From positions 67,707 through 131,706 of the forward strand of contig CALKRW010000063.1 of the NCBI GenBank assembly GCA_937989585.1: DNA of 64,000 nt, given 5' to 3'. Below, one piece after another: positions 61,334-64,000 of the stretch; the stretch's first letter is position 1; each line of letters begins with the position of its first letter. Below the pieces are notes generated by a model. That model was not told the origin of the DNA and did no database searches. It saw only the letters and a list, made by a program, of their open reading frames with translations. The translations under genes were made by a program, and so were the position numbers. Source of the stretch: an uncultured Porphyromonadaceae bacterium. GTDB lineage: Bacteria; Bacteroidota; Bacteroidia; Bacteroidales; Muribaculaceae.

Positions 61334-62212
61334 ATGGCTCATCCATGGCAAAACATTGATTATAGAAAACTTTTTGAACAGTTAGGCCCAGAGGTAATTA
61401 ATAAAATAAACGAAGCCCAAACTGTAAAAGACACAGAGGATTTTTTTGCTCTAAAGGAAGGGCTTAGTAAAGGCATATGTTATCTATGTGGAAAATCAAT
61501 TGCCCAAATAGACGATTCTGTTCCATGTTTTCATTGGTTGATAAATCCCAAAGCTAAGAAAAAACAATTAGAAAAAGTTTTGAAAGCTGGTCGCGGTCTT
61601 CTACACCTTTATGGATATTTGACTTGGGTAGCTAATTCAGATAGACCATTTGTAAATATCGATGATACCACAAATGGTGTTGACTTCAGTAAAATATTTG
61701 AAACTACAATCAAATATAAAAATTTCGAGTGGTCTTTTTCTTTAGCACATTCTGATTTTGAAGGACACAAGGGAACAAAATCAAACTTTCCACATTTTCA
61801 TTTTCAGATGAAAAAGAACGGATACACAGTAATTAAATTTAATGATTACCATATCCCTTTTTCATATAACGATTTGATTCAAATTGAAATGCATCGTCAA
61901 GATGTTCTTGCATTAATTCCCGGATTTGAAGCTGGCATTGCAGCTTTAAGTCATCTACCTTCACAGGAGTTAAATATGTTACTTGAACGCTCAACATGTG
62001 ATGATGCAGCTTCATTCAGGACTAGAACCGTTTTATACATACCTAAGGAAAATGAACATGTAATAAATGAGCAAATCCAAGAGCTAAGAGAAACTACAAA
62101 AATGACTGCTCCTCAAATTGCAGATTATCTCAATAGACTATATGGTTACGGAATAGAGTATGACACTATATCTATTCCTATTCAGACTTTTGATAAAGCG
62201 CATAGGAATTAG
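61334..62212 (+). CDS. uncharacterised CxxC/HxH protein after brxL
   Basis: 292 residues; begins 2 bp after brxL. It is AT-rich (20 G+C of 60 at 61741-61800). Visible: CYLCGKSI at about 49-56 and then CFHW, compatible with a zinc site; a middle domain with HSDFEGHKGTKSNFPHFHFQMKKNG carrying an HxH pair near 155; a C-terminal helical part (HVINEQIQELRETTKMTAPQIADYLNRLYG). I do not recognise the family. Position at the end of a BREX operon and composition suggest a variable defence accessory; nuclease activity is possible but not shown. Confidence 0.5.
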   Translation: MAHPWQNIDYRKLFEQLGPEVINKINEAQTVKDTEDFFALKEGLSKGICYLCGKSIAQIDDSVPCFHWLINPKAKKKQLEKVLKAGRGLLHLYGYLTWVANSDRPFVNIDDTTNGVDFSKIFETTIKYKNFEWSFSLAHSDFEGHKGTKSNFPHFHFQMKKNGYTVIKFNDYHIPFSYNDLIQIEMHRQDVLALIPGFEAGIAALSHLPSQELNMLLERSTCDDAASFRTRTVLYIPKENEHVINEQIQELRETTKMTAPQIADYLNRLYGYGIEYDTISIPIQTFDKAHRN

Positions 62213-62220
62213 CTAATAAA

Positions 62221-62508
62221 ATGGATAATAGTCTTAACGTACAGATAAGGGAGTCTTTGAAAGCTTATTGGGCTTCAGGAGTCGAAGATCAGGTGGACTA
62301 TCAGAAGTTCTATCTGTATTCCATTGTGACCCATTCCACAGCGATTGAGGGTTCTACCGTCACCGAAATAGAGAACCAGCTTCTTTTCGATAAGGACATT
62401 GCTGCAAAGGATCGCTCTTTGACTGGGCAGATGATGAATGTTGACCTAAAAGACGCATATCTTCATGCTTTCACTGCGGATGTGGCTTTTGAACTGGTCA
62501 ATTCTTAA
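62221..62508 (+). CDS. small protein with Fic inhibitory motif (Fic N-terminal fragment or antitoxin)
   Basis: 95 residues. HSTAIEGSTVTEIENQLL contains S39-xxx-E43-G44, the (S/T)xxxE(G/N) inhibitory helix motif of Fic proteins. The sequence around it resembles the N-terminus of single-chain class II Fic enzymes, but it stops after about 95 residues (AFTADVAFELVNS) with no Fic core. It is either a broken fic gene or a free-standing antitoxin-like partner. A full Fic gene begins 53 bp downstream. Confidence 0.6.
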   Translation: MDNSLNVQIRESLKAYWASGVEDQVDYQKFYLYSIVTHSTAIEGSTVTEIENQLLFDKDIAAKDRSLTGQMMNVDLKDAYLHAFTADVAFELVNS

Positions 62509-62561
62509 AAATCCTTCATCGCTGAACATAATTCATTGATTGAAACTTCAAATTGTTCATT

Positions 62562-63665
62562 ATGGCATACGATAACAAATATAGAGAGTTTGAGCAGTAT
62601 CTTACTTCCGGGGAACCGGGAGAGGAGGAACGTGCTCGTAACTGGTCGATGGCTATCGGTTTGCAGGATGTTGACCGATTGAAGCCGTCGGAGTTTCTGC
62701 TTGAACAGGCTAAAGCCAATATCGAGGGCAAGATTTCGAGCGAGGAGGTCGGCAAGCGTCTTGAAGAATATTATAGTCAGAAATCGGTTCGAGAGAAAGC
62801 AGAGGCCGACGGAACCTTTGAGGCAGACCGGGTGGCAGACCGAATCAATCTTCTTTTGGCGGAGAAGGCTTTTACATTCTCCCCTATGGAGTTGTCGCGC
62901 ATACATGGCTTTCTTTTCAAAGGTGTTATGCCCCATGCAGGACAGTTACGAACATATAACATTACTAAGAATCAGTGGATTCTTGACGGTGATACAATCA
63001 GCCATGGCAGCGCGGACTCTTTGTCGGAACTTCTGAATTACGACTTCGGCGAGGAAAGGAAATTTGATTATAGCACCGTTTCTTCTGCGGACGCTATCAG
63101 ACATATCGTGCGATTCATTTCAGGCATCTGGCAGATTCACGCTTTTGGCGAAGGCAACACTCGCACGACTGCGGTATTTCTTATCAAGTATCTCAGAAGT
63201 TTCGGCTTCGAGGTGAACAATGAGAGTTTTGAAAAGCACTCATGGTTCTTCCGCAATGCTCTCGTCCGTTCGCAGTATGAGAATATCCCTAAAGGTATTC
63301 ACCGTACATACGAGCCATTGGAGCGATTTATGAATTTCACGGTGTTCGGCATTCCGGCAGACCTCCGCAATCGCACTTTGCACATCCGTTGGGATGAAGC
63401 TAAACATCAAAGCGAAGCCTCTAAACATCAAAATGACGTTTTGGAAACATCATTATCTGCACTGCTTTCGCTGAAAGAAATGGCTGTGATACGACAGATT
63501 CAGGACAATCCAAGCATATCCATTACGGTCATAGCAGCCAACACTCGCCTCTCCAAAAGTACAATCGACCGTGTAATCCGCGCGCTCAAGGAGAAAGGAT
63601 TACTGACCCGCACCGGAGCTAAAAATAACGCCACTTGGTTAATCAATCATGGACACGAATCTTGA
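62562..63665 (+). CDS. Fic-domain protein (adenylyltransferase type) with VbhA-like N-terminus
   Basis: 367 residues from ATG 62562. The Fic core motif is HAFGEGNTRT at about 193-202, a known variant in which the second Gly of GNGR is Thr. The N-terminal GLQDVDRLKPSEFLLEQAKANIEGKISSEEVGKRL resembles the VbhA antitoxin domain, but the inhibitory Glu is not seen (Gly33 in SMAIGLQ, residues 29-35). A C-terminal winged helix (SISITVIAANTRLSKSTIDRVIRALKEKGLLTRTG) follows. Fic enzymes attach AMP to proteins. Flap and core order are intact, so it is probably active. Confidence 0.85.
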   Translation: MAYDNKYREFEQYLTSGEPGEEERARNWSMAIGLQDVDRLKPSEFLLEQAKANIEGKISSEEVGKRLEEYYSQKSVREKAEADGTFEADRVADRINLLLAEKAFTFSPMELSRIHGFLFKGVMPHAGQLRTYNITKNQWILDGDTISHGSADSLSELLNYDFGEERKFDYSTVSSADAIRHIVRFISGIWQIHAFGEGNTRTTAVFLIKYLRSFGFEVNNESFEKHSWFFRNALVRSQYENIPKGIHRTYEPLERFMNFTVFGIPADLRNRTLHIRWDEAKHQSEASKHQNDVLETSLSALLSLKEMAVIRQIQDNPSISITVIAANTRLSKSTIDRVIRALKEKGLLTRTGAKNNATWLINHGHES

Positions 63666-63806
63666 CTTGTCCTTAAAAAATGGTAGATGGATAATTCTTA
63701 AATAGCCTCTGTCCTGAATAGCATCAAGTAACATTATCGGCATAGTAACAGATGAATCTCGAAAATCATATCATTATAATTGGAAAACCCAAGGCTGAAT
63801 GCCCCC
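63666..63806 (+). other. non-coding tail after fic
   Basis: About 140 bp. An ATG at 63752 opens a short frame (MNLENHIIIIGKPKAE) that runs into the presumed IS end at about 63807; it could be the 5' remnant of a gene interrupted by the insertion, but it is too short to assign. Confidence 0.3.
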
Positions 63807-64000
63807 TGCGGTCAGGTTTATTTGACCCCATGCGCCAAAATAAGACTAACCCTTATGCCCAAAATAAAAATGACCCCTGTAGACAGAAAGTGTCAGCAGG
63901 GGATTTTATATGTATCTTTGGATTCCGTTTTGGCCGACGGGGGAAAAAATCCAAAGAAACATGAACACAAAATTAAAAAATATTCTCCTGTGCCACGCAT
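63807..64000 (+). mobile_element. left end of an IS21-like insertion sequence (partial)
   Basis: From TGCGGTCAGG on, the sequence holds the repeated TGACCCC motif (TTTGACCCC at 63821-63829; ATGACCCC at 63870-63877) and an imperfect direct repeat (ATGCGCCAAAATAA at 63830-63843; ATGCCCAAAATAA at 63855-63867). Multiple such repeats near the tip are typical of IS21-family ends. A hairpin CCCCTG...CAGGGG (63874-63902) and a -7 box TATCTTTG (63913-63920) follow. The exact tip is uncertain and the other end is not in the window. Confidence 0.5.
63961..64000 (+). CDS. 5' end of probable IS21-family transposase (istA), truncated by window
   Basis: ATG at 63961 and 13 codons to the edge (MNTKLKNILLCHA). 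The start MNxKLKNILxxHA resembles the N-terminal helix of IS21-family IstA transposases, placed correctly after the IS tip and a -7 box. Too short for more certainty. Confidence 0.4.
   Translation, partial: MNTKLKNILLCHA

Larger units (their letters stand above)
31618..64000. mobile_element. integrative mobilizable element carrying BREX (right end outside window)
   Basis: Just past the mnmE terminator the gene content changes to integrase, excisionase-like HTH protein, toxin-antitoxin, DUF3987, DUF3408, MobC, relaxase and defence genes. No VirB4, TraG or other type IV secretion gene appears, so the element probably borrows a helper's conjugation apparatus. The left boundary is set at the tandem repeat at 31618-31638 by inference. 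The right attachment site is not in view, and what lies beyond the IS-like end at 63807 is unknown, so a larger conjugative element cannot be excluded. Confidence 0.7.

Noticed and set aside
31500..64000. CRISPR array or Cas genes in the defence region
   Set aside because: No regularly spaced repeats of 24-40 bp and no Cas-like motifs were seen.

Overview
The window looks like chromosomal DNA of a Bacteroidales bacterium, most likely a Muribaculaceae-like gut commensal. The promoters have the Bacteroidota form (TTTG, about 19 bp, TAnnTTTG) and Shine-Dalgarno sequences are scarce. Many families are typical of that phylum: DUF6377 regulator, DUF3078 barrel, lipoprotein OmpH, PhoH-purC-menG neighbourhood, DUF3408/DUF3987/MobC mobilization genes. 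GC content is near 50% in the housekeeping part. All assignments come from reading the translations and motifs; no database search was run.

Positions 1-31500 are ordinary core genome. In order: the end of a DUF6377 regulator; a possible small RNA; pepT-miaA-YitT-outer membrane barrel-bioA-bioF; initiator tRNA-Met; a secreted SH3-like protein; an unusual protein combining an RNA polymerase alpha-CTD-like domain, a sigma-region-4-like domain and winged helices (9143-11263); a muramidase and pepD on the minus strand; OmpH, a polyprenol-phosphate sugar transferase, pyrC, a 38-residue membrane peptide, phoH, purC, menG, DUF3078; a minus-strand operon kdsD / tonB-like / ribH / acetyltransferase / glycosyltransferase; then speA, truA, a DRGH nuclease lipoprotein and mnmE.

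From just after the mnmE terminator to the right edge (about 31600-64000) lies a mobile element whose right end is outside the window. It carries an att-like tandem repeat, a multi-HTH excisionase-like protein, a tyrosine integrase, a HigBA-like toxin-antitoxin pair, a DUF3987 protein, DUF3408, an oriT-like hairpin cluster, MobC, a MOBP-type relaxase and two small accessory genes. I see no type IV secretion genes, so it is probably an integrative mobilizable element.

Its cargo (42686-63665) is a defence island. The core is a complete type 1 BREX locus: an XRE regulator, brxA, brxB, brxC, pglX, pglZ and brxL. The island also has a divergent 1067-residue PD-(D/E)XK-like nuclease with a long helical repeat region, a DUF4062 + AlbA_2/HATPase pair inserted between pglX and pglZ, an unrecognised CxxC/HxH protein after brxL, and a Fic protein preceded by a separate small ORF carrying the Fic inhibitory motif. 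The accessory genes and the predicted target-recognition part of pglX are clearly AT-rich compared with the BREX core, which suggests that variable cassettes have been swapped into a conserved frame. The last about 190 bp look like the left end of an IS21-type insertion sequence.
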